Below, in pieces: positions 32,692 to 39,735 of a stretch of 39,735 nucleotides of DNA; positions within the stretch are counted from its first letter, which is position 1, and each line of letters starts with the position of its first letter. The notes under the pieces were generated by a model. It saw nothing but the letters and a program-made list of their open reading frames with translations. It did not search any database and was not told the origin of the DNA. The translations under genes and the position numbers were made by a program. Origin of the DNA: CAKSXP01 sp964539115 (GTDB lineage: Bacteria > Bacillota > Clostridia > Oscillospirales > Oscillospiraceae); NCBI GenBank assembly GCA_964539115.1, contig CAZIHY010000008.1:1-39735 (forward strand), given 5' to 3'.

Positions 32692-33375
32692 ATGTTTGAA
32701 GAAAACGAAACGATGAGGGAAAACGACCCCGTCAAGGAGTACGGATCCGTAAGCGCCGGGAATATACATTGCCTTACGATAGTTGGGCAGATCGAGGGCC
32801 ATGTTCTTTTGCCGGAGAACACGAAAACGACAAAGTATGAGCACGTTCTGCCGCTCCTGGCCGCCGTTGAGGAGAGTCCGGATATACGGGGACTTCTCGT
32901 CATGCTCAATACGGTAGGAGGCGATATTGAGGCGGGTCTTGCGATAGCGGAATTGATTTCAGGGATGAAAAAACCGACGGCCTCGCTCGTGCTGGGCGGC
33001 GGACATTCGATAGGCGTGCCGTTGGCAGTTGCAGCGCAGCGATCGTTCATAGCCCCCTCCGCCGCGATGACGATACACCCGGTGCGCATAACCGGAGTGG
33101 TTATCGGCGCGCCGCAGACATATAATTATCTCGCGCGTATACAGGAGCGGATAGTAGGCTTTGTAACGGCAAATTCGTCAATAACGCGGGAAAAATTTGT
33201 CGGATATATGATGGAAACGGGAGAGCTTGCAACAGACGTCGGAAGCGTAATATACGGCGAGGAGGCGGTCAGTGCGGGGCTTATAGATGAGGTCGGCGGG
33301 CTGTCGGACGCTCTTTCGTATCTCCATTCGCGCATCAGTGCTGAAGATGAGGGAAAATCTACTTGTGATTTGTGA
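32692..33375 (+). CDS. tepA: ClpP-class serine protease, TepA-like
   Basis: A 227-residue protein with the ClpP/crotonase fold (LLVMLNTVGGDIEAGLAIAELI near 68-90). The nucleophile serine is in GGGHSIGVPLA and the histidine in MTIHPVRITG. It resembles TepA of Bacillus, which aids protein export, and not the housekeeping ClpP, given the divergent edges. In Bacillus tepA sits next to spoIIIE; here an SpoIIIE/FtsK gene follows after uppP, so the order is partly conserved. Start ATG 32692 with GGGAGATGATAAGG upstream. No signal peptide; probably cytosolic, membrane-associated. Confidence 0.85.
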   Translation: MFEENETMRENDPVKEYGSVSAGNIHCLTIVGQIEGHVLLPENTKTTKYEHVLPLLAAVEESPDIRGLLVMLNTVGGDIEAGLAIAELISGMKKPTASLVLGGGHSIGVPLAVAAQRSFIAPSAAMTIHPVRITGVVIGAPQTYNYLARIQERIVGFVTANSSITREKFVGYMMETGELATDVGSVIYGEEAVSAGLIDEVGGLSDALSYLHSRISAEDEGKSTCDL

Positions 33376-33394
33376 TTCTATGTGGTAAAATTTT

Positions 33395-33423
33395 TTGATA
33401 CAGTAAACATAACACCATAAAAT
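33395..33423 (+). promoter_or_regulatory. uppP promoter
   Basis: -35 TTGATA (33395-33400), a 17-base spacer and -10 TAAAAT (33418-33423), located 43 bases before the uppP start. Confidence 0.75.
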
Positions 33424-33466
33424 CGGTATTGCTGTGAAAACAATTATTCCCCGGGAGGTTAATGAT

Positions 33467-34321
33467 ATGTCTATACTTTGGGCCGCGTTTCTGGGCCTTG
33501 TCCAGGGCATTTCGGAGTTTTTGCCGATCTCAAGCTCCGGACATCTTTCCATCATCCAGAATTTATTCGGCGGAGAATCAACTGAAGGACATATGTTCTT
33601 TGATGTTCTGCTGCACCTCGGAACCCTTGTCGCCGTCTGCGTGGCCTACCGCAGCGATATAATCGACATTGTACAGCAGCTGCTTGCATTTTTCAGACTC
33701 GGCAAGAGCGGAAAGCGCCTCGCAGATGAGCATAATGCGGAGGGAAAGCGGAAATACCCTGCCGTTAGGCTTGTACTGATGATAATAATCGCTACGCTGC
33801 CATTGTTCATAGTGCTTCCGGTGAATGACCTTGTTGAGCAGCTGTATTACAAAACATGGTTTATCGGCATTGTCCTGATACTTACGGGCGTTATGCTGTA
33901 TGCGTCGGACCATATGCCGCTCGGCGGCAAGACGGAGAAGAACATGTCCTTTAAGGATTCGTTGATCATCGGCGCATGCCAGGCGGTTGCGACTATACCC
34001 GGGTTGTCCCGGTCCGGAACAACGATAACTGCAGGTATCGTGACTGGCCTCGACCGCGAATTTGCCGTCAAGTTTTCTTTTCTGCTCTCAATTCCTGCCG
34101 TGCTTGGCGCGAATATCCTGAGCCTTATAAAGGCGATAGGGGAGGGCGTGGATGTGTCCCTGATTCCCGCATATCTTGTCGGAATGGCTGTTGCTATGGT
34201 CAGCGGTTATTTCTCGATCGTCCTGCTGCGTCGGATCGTGAGAAAGGGCAAGTTCGGAAACTTTGCCTATTACTGCTGGGGCGTTGGCGTCATAACGATT
34301 ATTCTTTCAATCATTTTTTAG
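33467..34321 (+). CDS. uppP: Undecaprenyl-diphosphatase
   Basis: A 284-residue BacA/UppP membrane enzyme that dephosphorylates undecaprenyl diphosphate to recycle the lipid carrier for cell-wall synthesis; overproduction is associated with bacitracin tolerance. The two active-site motifs are present: QGISEFLPISSSGH (residues 12-25) and PGLSRSGTT near residue 178-186. About eight membrane helices. The frame is open from 33434, but GGGAGG lies 8 bases before the ATG at 33467 and the family sequence starts there. It lies 12 bases before the ftsK gene. Confidence 0.95.
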   Translation: MSILWAAFLGLVQGISEFLPISSSGHLSIIQNLFGGESTEGHMFFDVLLHLGTLVAVCVAYRSDIIDIVQQLLAFFRLGKSGKRLADEHNAEGKRKYPAVRLVLMIIIATLPLFIVLPVNDLVEQLYYKTWFIGIVLILTGVMLYASDHMPLGGKTEKNMSFKDSLIIGACQAVATIPGLSRSGTTITAGIVTGLDREFAVKFSFLLSIPAVLGANILSLIKAIGEGVDVSLIPAYLVGMAVAMVSGYFSIVLLRRIVRKGKFGNFAYYCWGVGVITIILSIIF

Positions 34322-34333
34322 GAGTGTTACATA

Positions 34334-37060
34334 ATGGCACAGACAGCTAAAAGCGGCGGCAAAAACACCTCCGCCAAAGGCAAGAGCAGTGCGTCCGCAA
34401 AAAGGACAAACTCGAAACAGAATGACACAAGGCCGATCCGGCGCGAGGTCGGAGCAATAGTCTGCCTTTTCCTCGGCATCTTTTCAATCATCGGATATTT
34501 CGATGTTGATGCGTGGTTTATAGATATCTTCTTCGGTTTTGTGAAGGGACTTATAGGCTGGGGCTATTACCTGTTCCCCCCGGCGGTTTTGTGCTGCGCC
34601 TATATACTGGCCTTTCACCGCGGACGGCCGGTTGCGATGCGCGTTACCTTTGCTCTTTTAACGACGGTTTTCCTCGGCGCGTTTGCATATCTCTTTGCTA
34701 AGAATAGTTATGAGGATTTCAAGGGGCTCATATCCGTGCTTTATACGACCGGCAAGGCGATGGAGCCCGGCGGCGTTATATCTGGACTCCTGGGAGAGGG
34801 GCTGCGCGCCGCAGTCAGCATTTACGGTGCATTTCCCGTGCTCTTGGCAGCTATTATTACCAGCGTAATAATTGCGCTGAAGCTTGATCTGCGCAAGGCT
34901 GCGGACCGCGTCAAAAACCGCACCCGGCTGGAGTATGAGCCGGAACCCGAACCCGAACCCGAGCCAGTGCCGCAGTCCAGGACAAAGACCGAGATACCGT
35001 CGGGAAAACAGCGCCAGCGCCGTGCGGCTATTGACATTCCCATAGACGAGGGTCCCGCGCCTGAGCAGGCAGAGGAGGACAATTTTGAGCGAAAGGCCGG
35101 CTTCTTCAACAGGACTCCGCGCGTTAAAACTCCGGACCAGATAGTCTCGGAGCACGAGACGGACGGTAAGGTGATAGAGGACAGTACGGAGGAGCGGGTA
35201 TCCAAGACCCAGCCGGTGCCTATAAAGTTTGAACCAAAGCCGGAACAAAGGGAGTCCGTGCGGCCCACGATGACCGGCATAAAGCCATTGCCCAGCGATA
35301 ATGTTGAACCCATATCGATAGAGCAGGCGGCGGAGATAGCCGGCGTTACTATCGAATCCGCGGCGCCGGAGACGGAGAAAACGACGAGCGGCACTTCTCA
35401 TAAAACAGAGAAGCCAACGGCGGAAGAGGTACGCAGAGAGACAGAAGATATTGCCAGAACGATAGATGAATCCTCTAAGGAGCCCACGGAGGAATATGAG
35501 TATCCTTCCGTTGAGCTGCTCAGAAAGCCCGGCGGAAGCGCTGTCGACGGCAGGGAGGAAATCGCGCTCAACCGCGATCGCCTTGAGAATACGCTCCGCT
35601 CCTTTGGCGTTGCCGCTGCCATTGTCAGCGTGACCCGCGGTCCTACCGTCACGAGGTATGATCTTGAGCTGGAAGCGGGCGTGAAGCTCAATAAGCTGAC
35701 AAACCTCGCAGGGGATCTTGCTCTCTCTCTGGGAGTCTCCAGCGTCAGAATAGCACCGATACCCGACAAGAGTTCCACTGTGGGCATAGAGGTCCCGAAC
35801 AAGCTTGTAAGCATGGTCTATCTGCGCGAGATACTTGAGTCCAATGCGTTTATCGGAGCAAAGAGTAAGCTCAGCTTTGCCGTCGGCAAGGACATCGGCG
35901 GCAACTGTATCGTCGGAAATATTGCAAAACTGCCGCATATGCTTATCGCCGGTACGACCGGCTCCGGTAAGTCCGTGTGTATGAACAGCCTTATACTCAG
36001 CCTGCTGTTCAAGTCCACTCCCGACGAAGTAAGACTCATTATGATAGACCCGAAGATGGTCGAACTCGGCATTTATAACGGGATCCCGCATCTTTACATC
36101 CCCGTCGTGACCGACCCGAAGAAAGCGGCGGGGTCTCTCCAGTGGGCCGTTATAGAAATGCTGAAGCGCTATCGTCTGTTCTCAGAGATAGGTGTGCGTG
36201 ACCTTGCAACTTATAATGAGCATCAGCGTAAAAACGGCGAGCCGACTCTTCCGCAGGTCGTCATTGTGATCGACGAGCTGGCCGATCTAATGCTCGTTGC
36301 CTCCAAGGAGGTCGAGGAGAGCATTTGCCGCGTCGCCCAGATGGGACGAGCTTCCGGTATGCATCTTGTTATAGCGACCCAGCGTCCGTCTGCGGACGTC
36401 ATAACCGGGCTTATGAAGGCCAATATTCCAAGCCGCATCGCATTCGCGGTCGCCTCAGCCTTGGAAAGCCGCATCATTCTCGACAACGGCGGTGCTGAAA
36501 AGCTTCTCGGCAACGGCGACATGTTGTATGCGCCTCTCGGCAGCAGTGGCAAGCCTCTGCGCGTTCAGGGCGCTTTTGTAACGGATGAGGAGCGCGAACG
36601 GGTCATCGAGTTCATAAAGCAGGGAAGCACTGCTAATTACAGCGATGAGATCATAGCCCAGATAGAAAAGGCGGCGGAGGAAAAGAGCGGTTCCGGCGGA
36701 GGGACAAGTTCATCAAGCGGAAAGGAATCGGATACAGCTTCGAACAATCCGTTTGCTGATTACGACGAACTTCTGCCTCAGGCAGTGGATGTCATATTTG
36801 AGACGAAGCAGGCCTCGGTCTCGATGCTGCAGCGCCGTTTGAAGCTCGGCTACTCGCGCGCCGCGCGTCTGGTCGACCAGCTTGAGGAACTCGGTGTTGT
36901 CGGACCGTTCGAGGGCTCCAAGCCACGGCAGATCATGATAACCAAGGAGCAGTGGCAGGAGATGCAGCTCATGAACGGTACAGCGCCTGTCGAACAGACG
37001 GACGACGTCGTTGACTTCGCGACATACGAGGATGTTCCGGAGGAAGAGTGGAATGACTGA
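34334..37060 (+). CDS. FtsK/SpoIIIE-family DNA translocase
   Basis: A 908-residue septal ATPase that pumps chromosomal DNA into a daughter cell or forespore. Four membrane helices lie between residues about 35 and 180. A long acidic, Pro/Glu-rich linker (with an EPEPEPEPEPVP run near residue 203) follows, then the motor: beta domain, Walker A GTTGSGKS at 540-547, Walker B VVIVIDELADLM and the C-terminal gamma winged-helix domain (ASVSMLQRRLKLGYSRAARLVDQLE) that reads orienting sequences. SD AGGAGTG 10 bases upstream of the ATG. The Mini-III gene overlaps its end by 8 bases. Whether it is FtsK or the sporulation form SpoIIIE cannot be settled from sequence alone. Confidence 0.94.
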   Translation: MAQTAKSGGKNTSAKGKSSASAKRTNSKQNDTRPIRREVGAIVCLFLGIFSIIGYFDVDAWFIDIFFGFVKGLIGWGYYLFPPAVLCCAYILAFHRGRPVAMRVTFALLTTVFLGAFAYLFAKNSYEDFKGLISVLYTTGKAMEPGGVISGLLGEGLRAAVSIYGAFPVLLAAIITSVIIALKLDLRKAADRVKNRTRLEYEPEPEPEPEPVPQSRTKTEIPSGKQRQRRAAIDIPIDEGPAPEQAEEDNFERKAGFFNRTPRVKTPDQIVSEHETDGKVIEDSTEERVSKTQPVPIKFEPKPEQRESVRPTMTGIKPLPSDNVEPISIEQAAEIAGVTIESAAPETEKTTSGTSHKTEKPTAEEVRRETEDIARTIDESSKEPTEEYEYPSVELLRKPGGSAVDGREEIALNRDRLENTLRSFGVAAAIVSVTRGPTVTRYDLELEAGVKLNKLTNLAGDLALSLGVSSVRIAPIPDKSSTVGIEVPNKLVSMVYLREILESNAFIGAKSKLSFAVGKDIGGNCIVGNIAKLPHMLIAGTTGSGKSVCMNSLILSLLFKSTPDEVRLIMIDPKMVELGIYNGIPHLYIPVVTDPKKAAGSLQWAVIEMLKRYRLFSEIGVRDLATYNEHQRKNGEPTLPQVVIVIDELADLMLVASKEVEESICRVAQMGRASGMHLVIATQRPSADVITGLMKANIPSRIAFAVASALESRIILDNGGAEKLLGNGDMLYAPLGSSGKPLRVQGAFVTDEERERVIEFIKQGSTANYSDEIIAQIEKAAEEKSGSGGGTSSSSGKESDTASNNPFADYDELLPQAVDVIFETKQASVSMLQRRLKLGYSRAARLVDQLEELGVVGPFEGSKPRQIMITKEQWQEMQLMNGTAPVEQTDDVVDFATYEDVPEEEWND

Positions 37061-37454
37061 TTACTTCGGCATAGAACTCAGCGAAGAGCAGCTTAGCAGG
37101 ATAAGCGTTTTGGGGTTCGCGCATATGGGCGACTGCGTTTACGAGATGCTGGTCCGGACCTGGCTCTGTGCCCATGGAAGGGTAACGGGAAAAGGTATGC
37201 ATAAGGATACGGTGTCCTATGTCAGCGCGGGAGCGCAGGCGAAGGCGGCAGCGCGGATAATGCCCGTGCTGACAGAGGCAGAGACGTCAGTCTACCGGCG
37301 CGGAAGAAATGCAAAAGTAAATTCTGTTCCGCATAATGCGGACCTGTCTCAATACCACGCAGCTACCGGGCTGGAGGCACTGTTCGGCTGGCTGTGGCTG
37401 AAAGGTGAACGCGGAAGGATAAATGAGCTTTTCGAGGCAATTATGGAGGAATAA
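37053..37454 (+). CDS. mrnC: Mini-ribonuclease III
   Basis: A 133-residue RNase III-like endonuclease without a dsRNA-binding domain; in Bacillus it matures 23S rRNA. The catalytic-domain signature is GFAHMGDCVYEMLVR (residues 16-30) and the second conserved block is ATGLEALFGWLWL near residue 110. The frame opens at 37011, but the ATG at 37053 has GGAGG about 8 bases upstream and matches the family start. It overlaps the FtsK gene by 8 bases. RqcH follows 5 bases after its stop. Confidence 0.93.
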   Translation: MTDYFGIELSEEQLSRISVLGFAHMGDCVYEMLVRTWLCAHGRVTGKGMHKDTVSYVSAGAQAKAAARIMPVLTEAETSVYRRGRNAKVNSVPHNADLSQYHAATGLEALFGWLWLKGERGRINELFEAIMEE

Positions 37455-37459
37455 AGGCA

Positions 37460-39223
37460 ATGCCCCTTGACAGCTTGACCATACAGGCGCTGATTGAAGA
37501 GCTTGCGCCTGTCATCGTGGGCGGAAAAATAGATAAGGTCCAACAGCCGGCGCGAGACATGCTGCTTCTGTCCATCAGGGGCGCGGGCGGCAATCACAAG
37601 CTTGCCATTTCCGGCGGCGTTGGAAGCGCACGTCTGCATATTACCCGGGAAAGCTTTGAGAATCCTCAAAGCCCACCGATGTTTTGCATGCTGATGCGTA
37701 AGCATATCGTCGGGGCTAGGATAACTGCGTTGTATCAGCCGGAGTTTGAGCGCATGGCGGTCATTGAGCTGGACGCATTCGATGATATGGGCTTTCCGGA
37801 GAAGAAAAAGCTTATCATTGAGATGCTCGGCCGCGGCACGAACATAATCCTTGTCAGCGGGGATGGACATATAATCGATTGCCTGCGCCGTGTGGACGCG
37901 GAGATGAATCCGGTGCGCCAGGTGCTTCCTGGACTCATCTACCGACTCCCGCCAAAGCAGGAGAAAACGCCGTTTTTCGAAAGTGGGGCGGAGGAGAGGC
38001 GGAGCATGCTGCAAAGCGCCTCCGGAGATCTGGTTGCGGACCGCTGGATAACAAACAGCTTTTCCGGCGTCTCTCCGACGCTCGCGCGCGAGATGTGTGT
38101 CAGGGCAACAGGCGATGCATCGCCGTGCCTGGGAGCGCTGACACAGGAGCAGAAGAAAGACATCGAAGACGTGATGCAGGCCTTTTGCGACAGCGCGGCG
38201 GCAAAGGAATTTACGCCTTGCATGATAACTGTCGACGGAAGGCCAAAGGAGTTTTCCTGTGTAAACCTGAGCCAGTTCGGACGGACAGGAGAGACGGTCA
38301 TATTCGACGGCTTTTCCGAGCTGCTTGATGCGTTTTACACAAAACGCGACAAGGCCGACGATATTCGCCGCCGTGCACAGAGCCTCAACAAATCCGTCAA
38401 GAACGCGCACGACAGGGTCAAACGTAAGCTGGAGCTTCAGCGCTCTGACTTAAAAAAGACTGATTCCCGTGAGGAAAAGCGCAAATACGGCGACCTTATA
38501 ACAGCGAATATTTACAGACTCAAAAAGGGCATGGCCGAGTTTGAAACAGAGGATTACTATGAAGAGGACTGCCCGACTATAAGGATCGCGCTTGACCCGC
38601 AGAAAACGCCGCAGCAGAACGCGGCGGCGTTTTATAAAGAGTACAACAAGGCCAAGTCTGCGCGTATGCATCTGACGGAATTGATCGTCTCTGCGGAGCG
38701 CGACCTTGACTATCTGCAAAGCGTCCTCGATGAGATAGCCAGAGCTGAAAATGAAAATGATCTGGCGGAGATACGCCGTGAGCTGACGGAAACCGGATAT
38801 TTGCGCAGGCAGAAGACTAATCATAAGGAGCGGACACAGGAACAGAAGCCGCTCTCGTTCCGTTCTTCCGCCGGGCTGGAGATACTAGTTGGGCGCAATA
38901 ATGCACAGAACGACAGACTGACAACCAGGACTGCGCGCAAAACGGACGTCTGGTTCCATACACAGAAGATACATGGAAGCCATGTCATACTCAGAACGGA
39001 AGGGGAGGACCCGGACACTCAAAGCCTCATGGAAGCAGCGATGCTGGCGGCTTTCTACTCTCAGGGGCGGGAAAGCGGCAAGGTCCCCGTCGATTTCACT
39101 CTGGTGCGCTATGTCAAAAAACCGTCCGGATCGCTGCCCGGAAAGGTCATATACACTGATTACAATACGGTCATCGTGCAGCCCGACGAAACGCTTGTGG
39201 ATAAACTGAAAACGGGAAAGTGA
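37460..39223 (+). CDS. rqcH: NFACT-family RNA-binding/ribosome quality-control protein (RqcH/FbpA-like)
   Basis: A 587-residue protein of the Rqc2/RqcH family, which binds stalled 50S subunits and adds C-terminal alanine tails that mark truncated peptides for degradation; older annotations call it a fibronectin-binding protein. Order: NFACT-N domain (1-200; the start MPLDSLTIQALIEEL and ENPQSPPMFCMLMRKH are typical), a helix-hairpin and coiled-coil middle (about 210-430) and the NFACT-R domain (about 460-580) with the WFH motif in KTDVWFHTQKIHGSHVIL. The SD GGAGG is 9 bases from the ATG. A terminator follows the gene. Confidence 0.93.
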   Translation: MPLDSLTIQALIEELAPVIVGGKIDKVQQPARDMLLLSIRGAGGNHKLAISGGVGSARLHITRESFENPQSPPMFCMLMRKHIVGARITALYQPEFERMAVIELDAFDDMGFPEKKKLIIEMLGRGTNIILVSGDGHIIDCLRRVDAEMNPVRQVLPGLIYRLPPKQEKTPFFESGAEERRSMLQSASGDLVADRWITNSFSGVSPTLAREMCVRATGDASPCLGALTQEQKKDIEDVMQAFCDSAAAKEFTPCMITVDGRPKEFSCVNLSQFGRTGETVIFDGFSELLDAFYTKRDKADDIRRRAQSLNKSVKNAHDRVKRKLELQRSDLKKTDSREEKRKYGDLITANIYRLKKGMAEFETEDYYEEDCPTIRIALDPQKTPQQNAAAFYKEYNKAKSARMHLTELIVSAERDLDYLQSVLDEIARAENENDLAEIRRELTETGYLRRQKTNHKERTQEQKPLSFRSSAGLEILVGRNNAQNDRLTTRTARKTDVWFHTQKIHGSHVILRTEGEDPDTQSLMEAAMLAAFYSQGRESGKVPVDFTLVRYVKKPSGSLPGKVIYTDYNTVIVQPDETLVDKLKTGK

Positions 39224-39234
39224 AAACTGTTTTA

Positions 39235-39270
39235 GGCTGTTGCAGAATGTGATTTCTGCAACAGCCGTTT
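39235..39270 (+). terminator. Intrinsic terminator after rqcH
   Basis: A 13-bp perfect stem (GGCTGTTGCAGAA at 39235-39247 with 39254-39266), 6-base loop, then GTTTTC. Eleven bases after the stop. Confidence 0.85.
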
Positions 39271-39307
39271 TCAGGTGTCAATACATATACAAAAATGCGG
39301 AGAACAG

Positions 39308-39336
39308 TTGATTTTCTTAGTGTAAAATGATATATT
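39308..39336 (+). promoter_or_regulatory. Promoter of the terminal secreted-protein gene
   Basis: -35 TTGATT (39308-39313), a 17-base spacer ending TGA, and -10 TATATT (39331-39336): the same extended -10 design as the promoter in the invertible segment. Confidence 0.7.
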
Positions 39337-39371
39337 TTTTAATAACATAGTTGATAGCAGGAATTTCCGGC

Positions 39372-39416
39372 AACAAAAGGGTACCCTTTTGTTCTGTTAT
39401 GATTCTCATAACAGAA
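39372..39416. repeat. Two abutting perfect palindromes in the leader of the last gene
   Basis: The first is a 22-bp perfect palindrome (39372-39393) with half-site AACAAAAGGGT. The second has 11-bp arms TTCTGTTATGA and TCATAACAGAA around TTC (39392-39416) and shares two bases with the first. They lie between the promoter and the start codon. Confidence 0.85.
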
Positions 39417-39442
39417 TGAGTTTTGATTACTAAAGAGAAGAG

Positions 39443-39735
39443 ATGTATATGAAAAAACGACTGTTGACATGTCTGTTTGTGATTTGCATGGTAATTATGT
39501 TGTTATCAGCAACGGCGATGGCAGATGGGGACGTCGCGCAAATCGGTGACACAGGGTATGGAACTCTGCAAGCAGCTATTGACGCGGCGGGGAGCGGGGA
39601 AACCGCAACGGAGATCACGCTGCTTCAGGATGTTACAGAGGCGATCAAGATTACAGACAAAAGAAATATCATCTTGAATCTGGCAGGTAAAACCATTACC
39701 GCGCCGGACAGTAGTGATGCTATCACTGTAACGTA
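39443..39735 (+). CDS. Secreted protein, N-terminal part (runs off the window)
   Basis: At least 97 residues. The start may be ATG 39443 or 39449; both begin with Lys/Arg-rich residues (MKKRLL), and a purine-rich AAGAGAAGAG lies upstream of the first. A signal peptide runs to AMA near residue 26, then comes a mature region (IGDTGYGTLQAAIDAAG, ITLLQDVTEAIKIT, LNLAGKTI) typical of right-handed beta-helix or InlB-like large surface proteins of clostridia. It is probably another big cell-surface protein, but the rest lies beyond the window. Confidence 0.7.
   Translation, partial: MYMKKRLLTCLFVICMVIMLLSATAMADGDVAQIGDTGYGTLQAAIDAAGSGETATEITLLQDVTEAIKITDKRNIILNLAGKTITAPDSSDAITVT

Noticed and set aside
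34926..34966. GAACCC/GAGCCG-type short tandem repeat in ftsK as a phase-variation tract
   Set aside because: It encodes the Glu-Pro linker and the units are few and imperfect; repeat-number slippage in threes would only vary linker length.
1..39735. CRISPR arrays, tRNA or rRNA genes
   Set aside because: No regularly spaced repeats, cloverleaf sequences with CCA-type ends or rRNA landmarks were recognised by eye on either strand.

Overview
The window reads as a chromosomal stretch of an anaerobic, spore-lineage Bacillota, probably a clostridial (Oscillospiraceae-like) gut organism from a draft or metagenome assembly. The evidence is a TepA–UppP–FtsK/SpoIIIE neighbourhood, Mini-III and RqcH/NFACT homologues, corrinoid methyltransferase genes, BlaR1-type and SLH-anchored surface proteins, and strong SD sequences. 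Two runs of exactly 100 N are scaffold gaps of unknown true length. No tRNA, rRNA or CRISPR array was seen.

Layout. 1-1810: an M56 (BlaR1-like) membrane peptidase with two small companion proteins. 1823-11231: a corrinoid protein/methyltransferase pair, then a hypothetical protein, a ketopantoate-reductase-like enzyme and an OYE-type iron-sulfur flavoenzyme, controlled by a divergent LysR regulator. This divergon is split by a 2.4 kb insert flanked by 740 bp direct repeats, each carrying the OYE 5' end, the shared promoter region and the lysR 5' end. That is the geometry of a single-crossover (Campbell-type) integration of a circular molecule. The insert carries a secreted S1-like serine protease and a lipoprotein, behind a 34-codon leader ORF that ends inside a terminator hairpin. 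11275-15161: Hsp20, an EamA transporter and a UvrD/PcrA helicase.

15368-22480 holds the most striking system. A stand-alone tyrosine recombinase is followed, two bases after its stop codon, by a 275 bp segment bounded by perfect 27 bp inverted repeats. The sites have recombinase-type architecture (up to 11 bp arms around an 8 bp asymmetric spacer). The segment holds a strong extended -10 promoter that now points away from the downstream genes, and a terminator that faces them. Inversion would aim the promoter at a zinc-ribbon protein gene and a giant secreted SLH-domain adhesin (fibro-slime, InlB-like repeats, DUF11-like repeats, three SLH motifs). This looks like a self-contained ON/OFF phase-variation cassette caught mainly in the OFF orientation.

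22496-24701: an AbrB–ABC transporter operon with an operator-like palindrome over its promoter, and a MOSC-domain protein. 24956-30161: prfA, a TsaC–CoaE fusion, an M18 aminopeptidase, a PII-like protein and a CPA2 antiporter, tightly packed. 30234-32476 (minus): a DUF1538-type membrane protein with a tandem PII-like protein, the second transporter/PII pair in the window. 32692-39223: TepA-like protease, UppP, FtsK/SpoIIIE, Mini-III and RqcH/NFACT. The window ends in the start of another secreted protein whose leader carries two abutting perfect palindromes.
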